Part shown: piece after piece, positions 34,096 through 42,111 of the stretch
Numbering within the stretch: position 1 is the stretch's first letter
Layout of the letters: each line of letters starts with the position of its first letter
Assembly (NCBI RefSeq): GCF_019218885.1
Contig: NZ_JAHUWT010000003.1
Location: forward strand, 682,001-746,000
DNA length: 64,000 nucleotides
Direction of reading: 5' to 3'
Source: Bordetella sp. BOR01
Lineage (GTDB): Bacteria > Pseudomonadota > Gammaproteobacteria > Burkholderiales > Burkholderiaceae_B
Translations under genes and position numbers: made by a program
The notes under the pieces: generated by a model
Seen by the model: the letters and a program-made list of their open reading frames with translations, nothing else
The model's database searches: none
What the model was told of the DNA's origin: nothing

Positions 34096-34447
34096 GAGCC
34101 GCGACAACCTGCAGTTCGACCAGGCTTCCGTAGTGAAGCTCGGTGACCGGCACCACGGTACGGGCAGGTTTGTGCTGGCCCAGCACTTCCATGTAAACAC
34201 GGTTGAAGTCAGGCCAGTGCTCGACCCCGACGATGTAGGCCGTGCACTGGACGGCGTGATCGAGTGCGCTACCCGCGTGCACCAGGATCTCGTTTGCCTT
34301 GGCCAGTACCTGCCGAACCTGGTTCTCGAAGTCGCCTGGTGCGAGCGCAGCCGGCAGGACCCCCGACAGGAAAACCAAGCCGTTGGCGATGACCGCCTGG
34401 GAATAGTGCCCTGCGGGCGGGTTGTTGGGGTCGTTGATGAATTCCAT
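34079..34447 (-). CDS. RidA/YjgF/UK114 family protein
   Basis: This 122-residue protein has YSQAVIANGLVFLSGVLP at the N-terminus and the conserved Arg in KPARTVVPV (about residue 94) followed by LVELQVVAA with Glu, the RidA active-site set. RidA proteins hydrolyse reactive enamines/imines to ketones plus ammonia; RutC in pyrimidine breakdown is a relative. It is the last gene of the seven-gene leftward operon from 40654, 27 nt after coxG. Its presence suggests that the pathway makes an enamine from a nitrogen compound. The 3' end overlaps the convergent LysR gene by 17 nt. Confidence 0.9.
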   Translation of the reverse strand: MEFINDPNNPPAGHYSQAVIANGLVFLSGVLPAALAPGDFENQVRQVLAKANEILVHAGSALDHAVQCTAYIVGVEHWPDFNRVYMEVLGQHKPARTVVPVTELHYGSLVELQVVAALRQTR

Positions 34448-34474
34448 ATTCGCGTTTCCGTATAGCCCGATGTA

Positions 34475-35062
34475 TCAGTTCAGATAGATGATGAGGCCGA
34501 TAATGACGGCCGCGCCTGCTACAGCCGGCCATAGCAAGGACTGCCTGGGCACTGGCGCACCGACGGGCGCCTGCGTTTGGCCTGCGTCAACGTCGGACAG
34601 CAACGCAGCTGTCGGTGCCTGAATCGGTTCGATCAGAGCCTTCAGTCGCGAAAAGAATTGGTCGGCCATTTTCTTGGCCACTCCATTGATCAGGCGCGTG
34701 CCGACCTGGGCGAGTTTTCCGCCAACAGTCGCCATAACGGCGTATTCCAGCCGGGTGCCTTCGGGCACTTCGATCAATTGCACGGCGGCATCGCCCTTGC
34801 CTGAGCCAGCGGCGCCGCCCGAGCCTTCGAAGCTTAGTTTGTATGATTCCGGAGGCACGATATCTGACAAATGCAGCTTGCCTGTGAACTTAGCCTGAAT
34901 GGGGCCGACCGATACCCTCATGACGACTTTGTACTGATTCTCACCGGCAGGCTCGAACGTGTCGCAGCCAGGCACACATTGCTGCAGGATGGCCGGATCG
35001 TTCAGCGCCGCCCAGACCGTATCGAGCGGCAAGTTGATGATTTGTTGATCCTTGAGTTGCAC
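34475..35062 (-). CDS. CoxG-like SRPBCC protein with C-terminal membrane anchor
   Basis: This 195-residue protein has an SRPBCC fold (residues 1 to about 145) starting with INLPLDTVWAALNDPAILQQ and CVPGCDTF, typical of carbon-monoxide-dehydrogenase subunit G. It ends in a Pro/Ala linker and one hydrophobic helix (LLWPAVAGAAVIIGLIIYLN), which should tether it to the inner membrane. CoxG in Oligotropha helps dock the molybdenum enzyme at the membrane, and a similar role fits the hydroxylase encoded upstream. The start codon overlaps the [2Fe-2S] gene stop by 1 nt. The enzyme served is not CO dehydrogenase (see the Mo subunit). Confidence 0.87.
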   Translation of the reverse strand: MQLKDQQIINLPLDTVWAALNDPAILQQCVPGCDTFEPAGENQYKVVMRVSVGPIQAKFTGKLHLSDIVPPESYKLSFEGSGGAAGSGKGDAAVQLIEVPEGTRLEYAVMATVGGKLAQVGTRLINGVAKKMADQFFSRLKALIEPIQAPTAALLSDVDAGQTQAPVGAPVPRQSLLWPAVAGAAVIIGLIIYLN

Positions 35063-35556
35063 TACATAGCCTCTTTGGAAGCGTTAATGCGGGTCGCGGC
35101 AAGCTGCACGGCCTCGATGATCTCGGGATAGGCTGCGCACCGGCATAAGTTGCCCGCGAGGTAGTTCTTGATTTCGGTTGGCGTTGGCTGGGGATTCTCG
35201 GCCAGCAGTTGCTGACTCATCAGGATGAAGCCTGAAGTACAGAAACCGCACTGGAACGCATCACAATCTATGAACGCCTGCTGCACGGGATGCAGTTCGC
35301 CACTGGCGTCCAGATCCTCAATGGTCCGCACCTCGCATCCGTCCAGCGCCGCGGCCAGATACAGGCAGCCGCTGACGCTCTTGCCATCGACGATGATCGT
35401 GCAGCAGCCGCACAAGCCTTGGCCGCAGCTTTCTCGGGCGCCATACAGCGCAAAGGCATTGCGCAGTACGTCCAGCGCGTTATGGTGTGTCTGGATGTCG
35501 GCCTCGACCGGCAGGCCATTGAGCGTGAATTGAATTCTGGTCGTCTGGCCCTTCAT
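35062..35556 (-). CDS. [2Fe-2S] small subunit of molybdenum hydroxylase (CoxS type)
   Basis: This 164-residue protein has a plant-type cluster loop ESCGQGLCGCCTIIVDG (about 42-58) and a second cluster with QCGFCTSGFI and GNLCRCAAYPEI, giving two [2Fe-2S] centres. It has no signal peptide, so the enzyme is cytoplasmic, in contrast to the Tat-exported one at 18975-22061. It links the Mo and FAD subunits. The start overlaps the end of the Mo-subunit gene by 4 nt and the stop touches coxG, showing a tightly coupled operon. Confidence 0.92.
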   Translation of the reverse strand: MKGQTTRIQFTLNGLPVEADIQTHHNALDVLRNAFALYGARESCGQGLCGCCTIIVDGKSVSGCLYLAAALDGCEVRTIEDLDASGELHPVQQAFIDCDAFQCGFCTSGFILMSQQLLAENPQPTPTEIKNYLAGNLCRCAAYPEIIEAVQLAATRINASKEAM

Positions 35557-37859
35557 GACTGTTTCCTTGACTGAGCGGGCTGGCGTTCGTGCAGCGCTTG
35601 GCAGACCAACTCGTACTTGAGGGGCATGCTGTATAGGCGTACGCCAACCGCATCCTCAATGGCCGAGGCGATCGCCGAGGCTACGCCGAAGGTGCCCGAC
35701 TCGCCCACGCCTTTGGCACCGAAGGGGCCGTTGTGTTGGCAAGCATCGACGATTTCCGTGTCGAAGACTTGCGGTACGTCGTGGATGCCCGGGATCTTGT
35801 ATTCAGCGAAAGAGGCATTGCGCAACTGCCCGTTCTCGTCGAAGTCCATTTCCTCGTACAACGCAGCACCCAACTGCATAATGGCTGCACCCGACAGCTG
35901 GGTCTTGACGATGCGGGGATTGATTGCCGTACCGCAGTCACCCACGTTGAGCATACGCATCACACGGAACTTGCCCGTCTCGGTATCGACCTCGACTTCC
36001 ACGCCTGTCGCGCCCACCATCCAGTTGGGCGTGATATTGCTGGACTGGCCGCTCTGCTTGTCCGGAGATAGGTATTCGGGCACGAAGCTGCCTATCCCTA
36101 TGATGTTTCCTGCCTGCATGCCGTAGCGCGTGACCAAGAGCTGTGCGGCATTGGGCTTTTCCGCGGTGGGCAGGCCGAGCTCGGTTTGCAGGGCGCGCAT
36201 TTTGGCCAGTGCATCCTCGGCCGCCAGACGGACCGCATGCCCCATATGGAAGGTCGAGCGGGAGCCCAGGGTCGCCATGTCGTAGGGTGTGACATCGGTG
36301 TCAGGATGGATCACGCGGATCGCGTCTGGCTCGATGTCCAGCACTTCGCCCGCAATGATCGCCATTGCCGTGTCCGATGCCTGGCCCATGTCCACCGTGC
36401 TGGAGTAGATGAAGCAACTGCCATCGGCCGACAGGTTGACCATGGCCATCGAGGTGGTTGGAGCAACCAGCGCCTTGAAGCCTATACCGATGCCCCGGCC
36501 GCGGCGCAGCGTGCCTTTTCCCTTGGCCTGGGGCTCGTTCCACTTCATCAGTTCCGCGGTGCGCTCCAGTGCCTGGATCAGCGCAGCATCCTTCATTACG
36601 GTGCCGGTCGCATGCGGCTGCCCTTCGCGTAGCAGATTCAGGCGTCGGAACTGGACGGGGTCTATGTTCAGCGCGCGCGCGATGATGTCTGCCTGGCTCT
36701 CGTAGGCCCATACCATCTGCGTGATGCCGAAGCCGCGGAAGGCTCCGGCCGGTGGAAGGTTGGTGTAGACCTGGTACGAATCGATCCAGACGCTTTCGAT
36801 GTCATAGGGCCCGGCGGCGGTGAACCCCGATTTCTGTGTCACCCGCGGGCCAATGTCGGCATACGCGCCACCGTTCCACCACACTTCACATCGACGAGCG
36901 GTAATGCGGCCTTCGCCGGTGACGGCCGTTTTAATCTTGAAAGTGGTGCCATGCTTGGTGATCGTATAGAACTGCTCTTCCATGGTCAGCGCCACCCTGA
37001 CGGGCCGCCGGACCACCAAGACGAGCGCTGCGGCCAAGGCCTCCAGCTTGATGTATAGCTTGGCGCCAAAGCCACCACCCAACAGGCCGGTACGCACGCG
37101 CACCTTGGCTTCGGGCCAGTTCAGCAGCCGGGCGATCTCCAGTCTGACGAAGGAGGGACTCTGGGACGCCGTATGCAGCGTCATACCGGCATCGGTCAAC
37201 TCCGCCAGGGTCACCATGGGCTCGAGCGGGGTATGCATGACCTGCTGCGTGCGGAAGGTATGCTCGAACACGTGGTCGGCCGAGGCGAAGGCAGACTCCA
37301 CGTCGCCCTTTCGTACGGTGAAGTCCAGGGCGATGTTTGTATCGCGCTGGCCTGCCAGGTGCTTGAGGTCGGGAAAGGTGCCGGCGGGCTTCAAGACTTC
37401 GTGCACGATCACCTCGGACTTGGCGGCTTCTTCCTCATCGAACACCGCTAGTAGTTCGTCGTACTCCACCTGGATACTATGCAACGCCTCTTCAGCCACG
37501 TAGGGGTCCTGCGCCAGGACAACCGCGACCGGCTCTCCAACGTAGCGGACTTTACCGATCGCCAGGATAGGCTGGTCATGGAAAGCCGGCCCGAAGTAGG
37601 GTTCGGGAATCAACCTGAGGATGTCGTCGGCGGTTACCACGGCATGCACGCCGGGCAGTTGTCGCGCCTCGGAGGCGTCAATGGATACGATTCTTCCGTG
37701 CGCGACCGTGCTGCGCAGTATCTTGGCATGCAGCATGCCAGGTAGCACCAGGTTGTGCGTATAGTCCGCCCGGCCGGTTACCTTCGCCCGGCTCTCGAGC
37801 CGGTGCCGGGATTTTCCTACGTGCGCACGGGCCAGGCCGGGCTCGTCAATGCTGTTCAT
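35553..37859 (-). CDS. Molybdopterin-binding large subunit, xanthine dehydrogenase/CoxL family
   Basis: This 768-residue protein has an N-terminal domain from SRAKVTGRADYTHNLVLPGM, a Mo-pterin segment GGGFGAKLYIKLEALAAAL, then PAGAFRGFGITQMVW and a C-terminal GAKGVGESGTFG bearing the active-site Glu. The GAFRGFG loop, instead of the Cys-bearing AYRCSFR of true CO dehydrogenase, marks an aromatic or heterocycle hydroxylase. It should add hydroxyl from water to a ring carbon next to N. ATG 37859 has GGAGG about 8 nt upstream; the longer frame overlaps the FAD-subunit gene and is not family-like. It overlaps the FAD gene by 14 nt. Confidence 0.9.
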   Translation of the reverse strand: MNSIDEPGLARAHVGKSRHRLESRAKVTGRADYTHNLVLPGMLHAKILRSTVAHGRIVSIDASEARQLPGVHAVVTADDILRLIPEPYFGPAFHDQPILAIGKVRYVGEPVAVVLAQDPYVAEEALHSIQVEYDELLAVFDEEEAAKSEVIVHEVLKPAGTFPDLKHLAGQRDTNIALDFTVRKGDVESAFASADHVFEHTFRTQQVMHTPLEPMVTLAELTDAGMTLHTASQSPSFVRLEIARLLNWPEAKVRVRTGLLGGGFGAKLYIKLEALAAALVLVVRRPVRVALTMEEQFYTITKHGTTFKIKTAVTGEGRITARRCEVWWNGGAYADIGPRVTQKSGFTAAGPYDIESVWIDSYQVYTNLPPAGAFRGFGITQMVWAYESQADIIARALNIDPVQFRRLNLLREGQPHATGTVMKDAALIQALERTAELMKWNEPQAKGKGTLRRGRGIGIGFKALVAPTTSMAMVNLSADGSCFIYSSTVDMGQASDTAMAIIAGEVLDIEPDAIRVIHPDTDVTPYDMATLGSRSTFHMGHAVRLAAEDALAKMRALQTELGLPTAEKPNAAQLLVTRYGMQAGNIIGIGSFVPEYLSPDKQSGQSSNITPNWMVGATGVEVEVDTETGKFRVMRMLNVGDCGTAINPRIVKTQLSGAAIMQLGAALYEEMDFDENGQLRNASFAEYKIPGIHDVPQVFDTEIVDACQHNGPFGAKGVGESGTFGVASAIASAIEDAVGVRLYSMPLKYELVCQALHERQPAQSRKQS

Positions 37860-38733
37860 TTGAAGCGCCTCCTTCCTGCTCGGCCAGGGCCCCGCGCACT
37901 GCGCGCCCCAGGTAAATGCCCAGCAAATGTCTCTTGTATTGTGCCGAACCGTGCTGATCGCTGGCGATATCCAGTTCATCGGCTGCGGCCAACGCGGCTT
38001 GCCGGATTCTTTCTTCATCGAACCGGGCGTCGCGCAACGCCTCTTCGACGGTGAGCAGGCGGATGGGCCGGTCGGTGGCCGCCGCCACGACAATCCTGGC
38101 CTGGCGGATAAGATCCTCCTCGGACTGCAACGTCACCGCCACGCCCAGGGCGGGCCAATCGTGCGCCGCCCGGGTCGTCACCTTGAGGTACGCGCCGCGC
38201 TGCTGGCGCATGGGCGGCACGACAACCTCGGCGATGATCTCGTTGCGTGCGAGTACGGTTTCGTAGTAGCCGACGCACAACTGCTCGACATCGATTTCTC
38301 GTGCACCGGATGGGCCGCGTGCCACGATTCTGGCCCCGAGCGCAGACAATACCGGTGGCATGTCCATGTGCGGGTCACCGTGTGCCAGGTTGCCTCCTAT
38401 CGTGGCGACGTTGCGTACCCGGATGTTCGACAGGGCCTTGAAGGCACGTGCGAGCACGGGCCAGCCGCGTAGCACCAGCGGCGAGCGTTCCAATTCGGCC
38501 AAGGTCGTCATCCCGCCAACGCGAAGCGTCCCCTCGCTGTCCACCTGGATCTGCCTGTACGCATCTTCGACCTTGCTCAGGCTGACCAGGCGCGTTGGAC
38601 GCAACACGCCGGCTTTCATCATCAGCATGACGGCCGTTCCGCCACCCACCGGGCGAATGTCAGGATCGTCGGGGTCCAGGAGCTGGATCGCCTCTTGGAG
38701 CGTGCGAGGCGTCAGATAATCGAAAGGTATCAC
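37846..38733 (-). CDS. FAD-binding medium subunit of molybdenum hydroxylase (CoxM type)
   Basis: This 295-residue protein begins IPFDYLTPRTLQEAIQLL and has the FAD motifs RPVGGGTAVMLMMKAGVLRP (about 31-50) and ATIGGNLAHGDPHMDMPPV (about 104-122), then the CoxM C-terminal domain. It accepts electrons from the [2Fe-2S] subunit and passes them to the quinone pool or another acceptor. The start is GTG 38733 with AAGGAA 8 nt upstream. Together with the large and small subunits it forms a three-subunit cytoplasmic enzyme in M-L-S order, as in the cox operon. Confidence 0.9.
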   Translation of the reverse strand: MIPFDYLTPRTLQEAIQLLDPDDPDIRPVGGGTAVMLMMKAGVLRPTRLVSLSKVEDAYRQIQVDSEGTLRVGGMTTLAELERSPLVLRGWPVLARAFKALSNIRVRNVATIGGNLAHGDPHMDMPPVLSALGARIVARGPSGAREIDVEQLCVGYYETVLARNEIIAEVVVPPMRQQRGAYLKVTTRAAHDWPALGVAVTLQSEEDLIRQARIVVAAATDRPIRLLTVEEALRDARFDEERIRQAALAAADELDIASDQHGSAQYKRHLLGIYLGRAVRGALAEQEGGASNEQH

Positions 38734-38764
38734 TGCTGCGTTCCTTGCTTGGGTAGGCGGGCGC

Positions 38765-39607
38765 TCATACAGGGGTGTCACCTGCACCGGCCAGCAACCG
38801 CTCAAAGGCCTGGACAATCACCGTCGGCGTTTCGAGAGGAGTGAGATGCCGGGCGGACGGTATGACGGTCAAAGCCGAGCCCGAAATGACGGCATGCAGG
38901 TCCTGGGCCATCGACACGGGGGCCGCGTAGTCTTGTTCCCCCACCACGACCTCGGCTGGGCAGCCAATGCGCTTGGCTCCTTCACGCCCGTCGAAGCTGC
39001 CCATGGCATGACAGGTCGCCACATAGGCATCGGAGTCATTGGCCAGAAAGGTATCAACGCATGTTTGCACAATGTCGGGCTGCGCACGGCGGAACTCATC
39101 GCTGAACCAGCGCGTGGTCTGGAACTGCACCAGCGCCCCGAATCCTTCGGTGACCGCCTTCTGGCCACGTCCGCTCCAGTCCGCTGGCGCGGTCGGTCCG
39201 TACCAGGCCGTGGTATCGATCAGCGCCAGACTGGTTGCCAGTTCGGGATAGTCGATGCCAAACTGCAACGCGATGCAGCCGCCCATAGATGCGCCGCCTA
39301 CGATGGCCTGTCGGTAGCCTAGCGATTGCAGCAGTTCCTTCAAGTCCCGGGCGAACAGCGAAATGGAGTACGGGCCAGTCGGCTTGGATGACTGCCCATG
39401 TCCGCGTACGTCCGGACAGATCACGGTGGCCCAGCTTGCCAGGGCTGGCGCTATCAGGCGCCAGAACCGATAGTCCATGGCCAACGAGTGCAGAAGCACG
39501 ATGCACTGGTCGCTCGCTTTGTTTCTATAGATCTGATAGTGAAGGGTTGCGCCATCGCCAGCCTGGGCCTGGCCGTACTGGGGCGTAATATCCGGTCTCG
39601 AGGACAT
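38765..39607 (-). CDS. Alpha/beta hydrolase, 3-oxoadipate enol-lactonase/RutD-like
   Basis: This 280-residue hydrolase has CIVLLHSLAMDYRFW (oxyanion), CPDVRGHGQSSKP, nucleophile elbow GGASMGGCIALQ (Ser near 114), acid Asp in VVGEQDYAAP and His in IPSARHLTPLE. The pattern is that of PcaD/RutD-type carbon-carbon, lactone or amide hydrolases of ring-cleavage pathways. ATG 39607 begins the family-like region; the upstream extension is not. It lies between the Bug receptor gene (81 nt) and the FAD subunit (31 nt). With RidA at the operon's end it recalls the RutC/RutD pair. Confidence 0.87.
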   Translation of the reverse strand: MSSRPDITPQYGQAQAGDGATLHYQIYRNKASDQCIVLLHSLAMDYRFWRLIAPALASWATVICPDVRGHGQSSKPTGPYSISLFARDLKELLQSLGYRQAIVGGASMGGCIALQFGIDYPELATSLALIDTTAWYGPTAPADWSGRGQKAVTEGFGALVQFQTTRWFSDEFRRAQPDIVQTCVDTFLANDSDAYVATCHAMGSFDGREGAKRIGCPAEVVVGEQDYAAPVSMAQDLHAVISGSALTVIPSARHLTPLETPTVIVQAFERLLAGAGDTPV

Positions 39608-39688
39608 GCTGCCAACTCCTGTTTTTTCGATCGCTCGCCGGCGCTGAGGTGGCCAGGCGACGGCCGGCCGCCTCAAGGAAAAGCGGTG

Positions 39689-40654
39689 TCATTCCTGCAT
39701 CTGCACGTTGGCGCGCTGCGCGATTTCTCGGTTAGTTTGCAGATCCCGCGCGATGCGCACACGAAACTCCTGCGGCGTAGTGCCCACCGCCTCGCCACCG
39801 CCCATGGCGAAGGTTTCCTGCAGCTTGCGGCTTTGCAGGGCCTCATTCACGTCACGGTTGATCTTCTCGAGAATTTCGGGTGGAGTACCTTTGGGGGCAA
39901 ACAGGCCGACCCAATTCGCTGCGTCCACGTCCTTAACGCCCGCGTCCTCCAGCGTGGGCCAGTCGGGCCGTGAAGCGATCTTCCGCTTGGTCATGACTGC
40001 CAGGATCTTGACGTGTCCCGACTTGACGAACTGGTCCATGGACGAAGCCGCTACCACTCCCAACGATACTTCGCCTGAGGCCACTGCGGCTGCCGCGGGC
40101 GATCCGCCGCGATAAGGCACGTGCATCAACTCGATGCCAGCGCTATTGGCGAACCATTCGCCTGCCAGGTGGTTGAAGCTTCCCCTGCCTGGCGACGAGA
40201 AAGTCAGCGAGTCGGGCGTGGCCTTGGACAGTTCAATGACGGTCTTGATTGAATCGAGCTTGGAGTCGGACTTAGTGGCAAGCACCAACGGCGTATCGCT
40301 CACCAGGGTAATGGGCTCAAAGTCTCGATCCAGGTCGTAGGGCACTTTGGGGAACACCGCCGGGTTGACCGAGAACTCCCCGGTATGGGCCATGAGTAGC
40401 GTGTAACCGTCCGGCGCAGCCCGCGCCGCCGCGGTGGTGGCAATAAAGCCGTTGCCGCCGGGCCGGTTTTCCACGATTACCGATTGATTCCAGGTCTTGG
40501 ATAATTGTTCGCTGACGTGGCGCGCAGCAATGTCTACGACGCCGCCGGGGGCGAAAGGCACCAGCACGCGCACAGGTCGATCGGGGTAGTTTTGCGCCAA
40601 GGCCGGGGCGGATATCGTCGAGAGTGCCAGCAGGCATGCAAGCAAGGTCTTCAT
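39689..40654 (-). CDS. Bug/TctC-family periplasmic solute receptor
   Basis: This 321-residue protein has a signal peptide MKTLLACLLALSTISAPALA, then YPDRPVRVLVPFAPGGVVDI and VIVENRPGGNGFIA. ATG 40654 was chosen because the signal peptide starts there and GGGACAG lies upstream; ATG 40666 is also possible and would add four residues. It is the first gene of the seven-gene operon with hydrolase, molybdenum hydroxylase, CoxG and RidA, and is the likely capture protein for the nitrogenous ring substrate. Confidence 0.92.
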   Translation of the reverse strand: MKTLLACLLALSTISAPALAQNYPDRPVRVLVPFAPGGVVDIAARHVSEQLSKTWNQSVIVENRPGGNGFIATTAAARAAPDGYTLLMAHTGEFSVNPAVFPKVPYDLDRDFEPITLVSDTPLVLATKSDSKLDSIKTVIELSKATPDSLTFSSPGRGSFNHLAGEWFANSAGIELMHVPYRGGSPAAAAVASGEVSLGVVAASSMDQFVKSGHVKILAVMTKRKIASRPDWPTLEDAGVKDVDAANWVGLFAPKGTPPEILEKINRDVNEALQSRKLQETFAMGGGEAVGTTPQEFRVRIARDLQTNREIAQRANVQMQE

Positions 40655-41084
40655 ACGCTGTCCCATGGTTGTAGGAGTTATGGCAGTTGCGAGGGCAGGC
40701 AACTGACTTGAGAGCGTACGGTTCCCAGGCGACCGGGACAAATGATGAATATTGCTTTGGGCTATGAGCAGTTTTCATAACACCTATGCGAGCCACGGGG
40801 CGTCGGCATGGCGCGGCTAGGAAACGGCATGCGCCTCGGAGCTGCTGTCATGCGCGTGAGATTGAAGGAAATCCGAAGAATCAGGAGCGGTCAAAACGCT
40901 CGGCCCTCGCCCATAGACTCATGCGGCAGCGAGGCGTCCGGGACCAACTCCATGGTCAACTCGACATGTAGGTCTGTCAACCTGACGGCCTCGTCTTCGT
41001 CACGACGTATCTGAATGCCCACCACGTGCGGGCGGCACAGCGACCCAATAACGTGCGGCTGCTCGGGCCACAGGCCAGGCGCCT
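40655..41084. other. Intergenic region upstream of the Mo-hydroxylase operon
   Basis: This 430-nt stretch should hold the promoter of the leftward operon. On the minus strand a frame just after the LysR stop (about 40891-41090) encodes a plausible-looking stretch without any start codon or known motif; it may be a gene fragment. I see no clear operator or terminator. Confidence 0.4.
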
Positions 41085-42026
41085 TCAGCCGTCGGCTTTT
41101 TTCACGGTAGTATCGAGCGCGCGCATTTCTTCCAGCACCACCTTCAGTACCGCTTTCGACGCGTTCGACAAAGGGTGCTTGCGGGTGGTGTCCACGAAAG
41201 CGGCCTGTCGAAGAACAGGGTCCTTGATGGGCGCCATGGCAAGCGTGCCTGCACATATTTCGTCTGCCACCGCATGGTATGGCAACAGGCTGTAGACGTC
41301 ACAATTGAGCACGACCTCTCTTATCAGCGTACCGCTGCTCGCTTCGAGCACCACATTCAACTTCAGGCCGCGCCGGTTGCAGACTTCATCCAGGTACGAG
41401 CGCATGCCGTTAGGCCGCGCCGGCAGCACCAAGGGTACGCGCGCCATCGCGCCCAGCCGCACCGGCTGCCTGGCCAGCGCGAGCGCGCCCGCCCTACCCA
41501 CCAGGTACAGCGGCGCGCTGAAGACGGCTTCGCGGGCATCGCGTTGCGTGGGACGGTAGCGGTTGAAGATGCCGATATCGGCACGGCCTTCGGCCAGCAT
41601 GTTCTCTACTTCGCCGCTGTAGGCCTCGACGGCTTTCAAGCGAATGTCCGGATAAGCGGCCAGCAACCGCCTCAGTACCCGGCTCATGAGCGGGCGCGAC
41701 AGCCCCGGCAACACGCCTATCGTGACGCTGCCCGCCGGTTGGTTGCGCTGCGCCAGGACGTCGTCCACCAACTGGCCTGCCGTCTGCAGCATGATCTGCG
41801 CGCGCGGCAGGATGGCTTGCCCGATTTCCGTGAGCGCCACGCCGCGCCCCGTACGATGAAACAGCCGGCAACCCAGCAGGGACTCCAGTTGCGACACTTG
41901 CCGGCTGAGGGCCGATTGCGCCATGCCCAACGTGCTGGCCGCGCTGCTGAGGCTGCCGTACTCGGCAGCGACGACAAAGCAGCGGATGTTCCTCAGGTCC
42001 AGCAATGGGCTATCTAAATCATGCAT
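41085..42026 (-). CDS. LysR-family transcriptional regulator
   Basis: This 313-residue regulator has HTH SLSSAASTLGMAQSALSRQV at about residues 25-44 and an effector domain from about 95 (GSVTIGVLPGLSRPLMSRVL, a CbbR/NAC-like opening). It diverges from the CoA-transferase/Bug pair at 42112, with 85 nt between the starts and two dyads inside, so it most likely controls that pair and itself. Its stop lies 430 nt upstream of the Mo-hydroxylase operon, which it could also reach. Confidence 0.9.
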   Translation of the reverse strand: MHDLDSPLLDLRNIRCFVVAAEYGSLSSAASTLGMAQSALSRQVSQLESLLGCRLFHRTGRGVALTEIGQAILPRAQIMLQTAGQLVDDVLAQRNQPAGSVTIGVLPGLSRPLMSRVLRRLLAAYPDIRLKAVEAYSGEVENMLAEGRADIGIFNRYRPTQRDAREAVFSAPLYLVGRAGALALARQPVRLGAMARVPLVLPARPNGMRSYLDEVCNRRGLKLNVVLEASSGTLIREVVLNCDVYSLLPYHAVADEICAGTLAMAPIKDPVLRQAAFVDTTRKHPLSNASKAVLKVVLEEMRALDTTVKKADG

Positions 42027-42031
42027 GGCTG

Positions 42032-42044
42032 ATATCCAGGATAT
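42032..42044. promoter_or_regulatory. Dyad ATATCC-A-GGATAT next to LysR start
   Basis: This perfect 6-1-6 palindrome lies 5 nt upstream of the LysR start codon, over its ribosome-binding region. It may serve negative autoregulation; binding is inferred. Confidence 0.45.
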
Positions 42045-42081
42045 GCAGGTTCCGGCGTATGGGGTGGCTTCCTATACTCGA

Positions 42082-42097
42082 TGGAACGATTATTCCA
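42082..42097. promoter_or_regulatory. Dyad TGGAA-CGATTA-TTCCA, likely LysR box
   Basis: This perfect 5-6-5 inverted repeat lies 14 nt before the CoA-transferase start and 55 nt from the LysR start, in the middle of the divergent region. Its form resembles LysR operators (short interrupted dyad with AT-rich centre). Confidence 0.55.
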
Positions 42098-42111
42098 CTG
42101 AAGCGATAACC

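Noticed and set aside
34475-38733. Calling the operon a carbon monoxide dehydrogenase
   Set aside because: CoxM/S/G-like neighbours suggest it, but the Mo subunit has GAFRGFG where CO dehydrogenase has a Cys-bearing AYRCSFR loop.
40891-41256. Minus-strand frame downstream of the LysR gene with a protein-like stretch
   Set aside because: It has no start codon outside the LysR gene and no motif I recognise, so it may be a fragment but cannot be supported as a gene.
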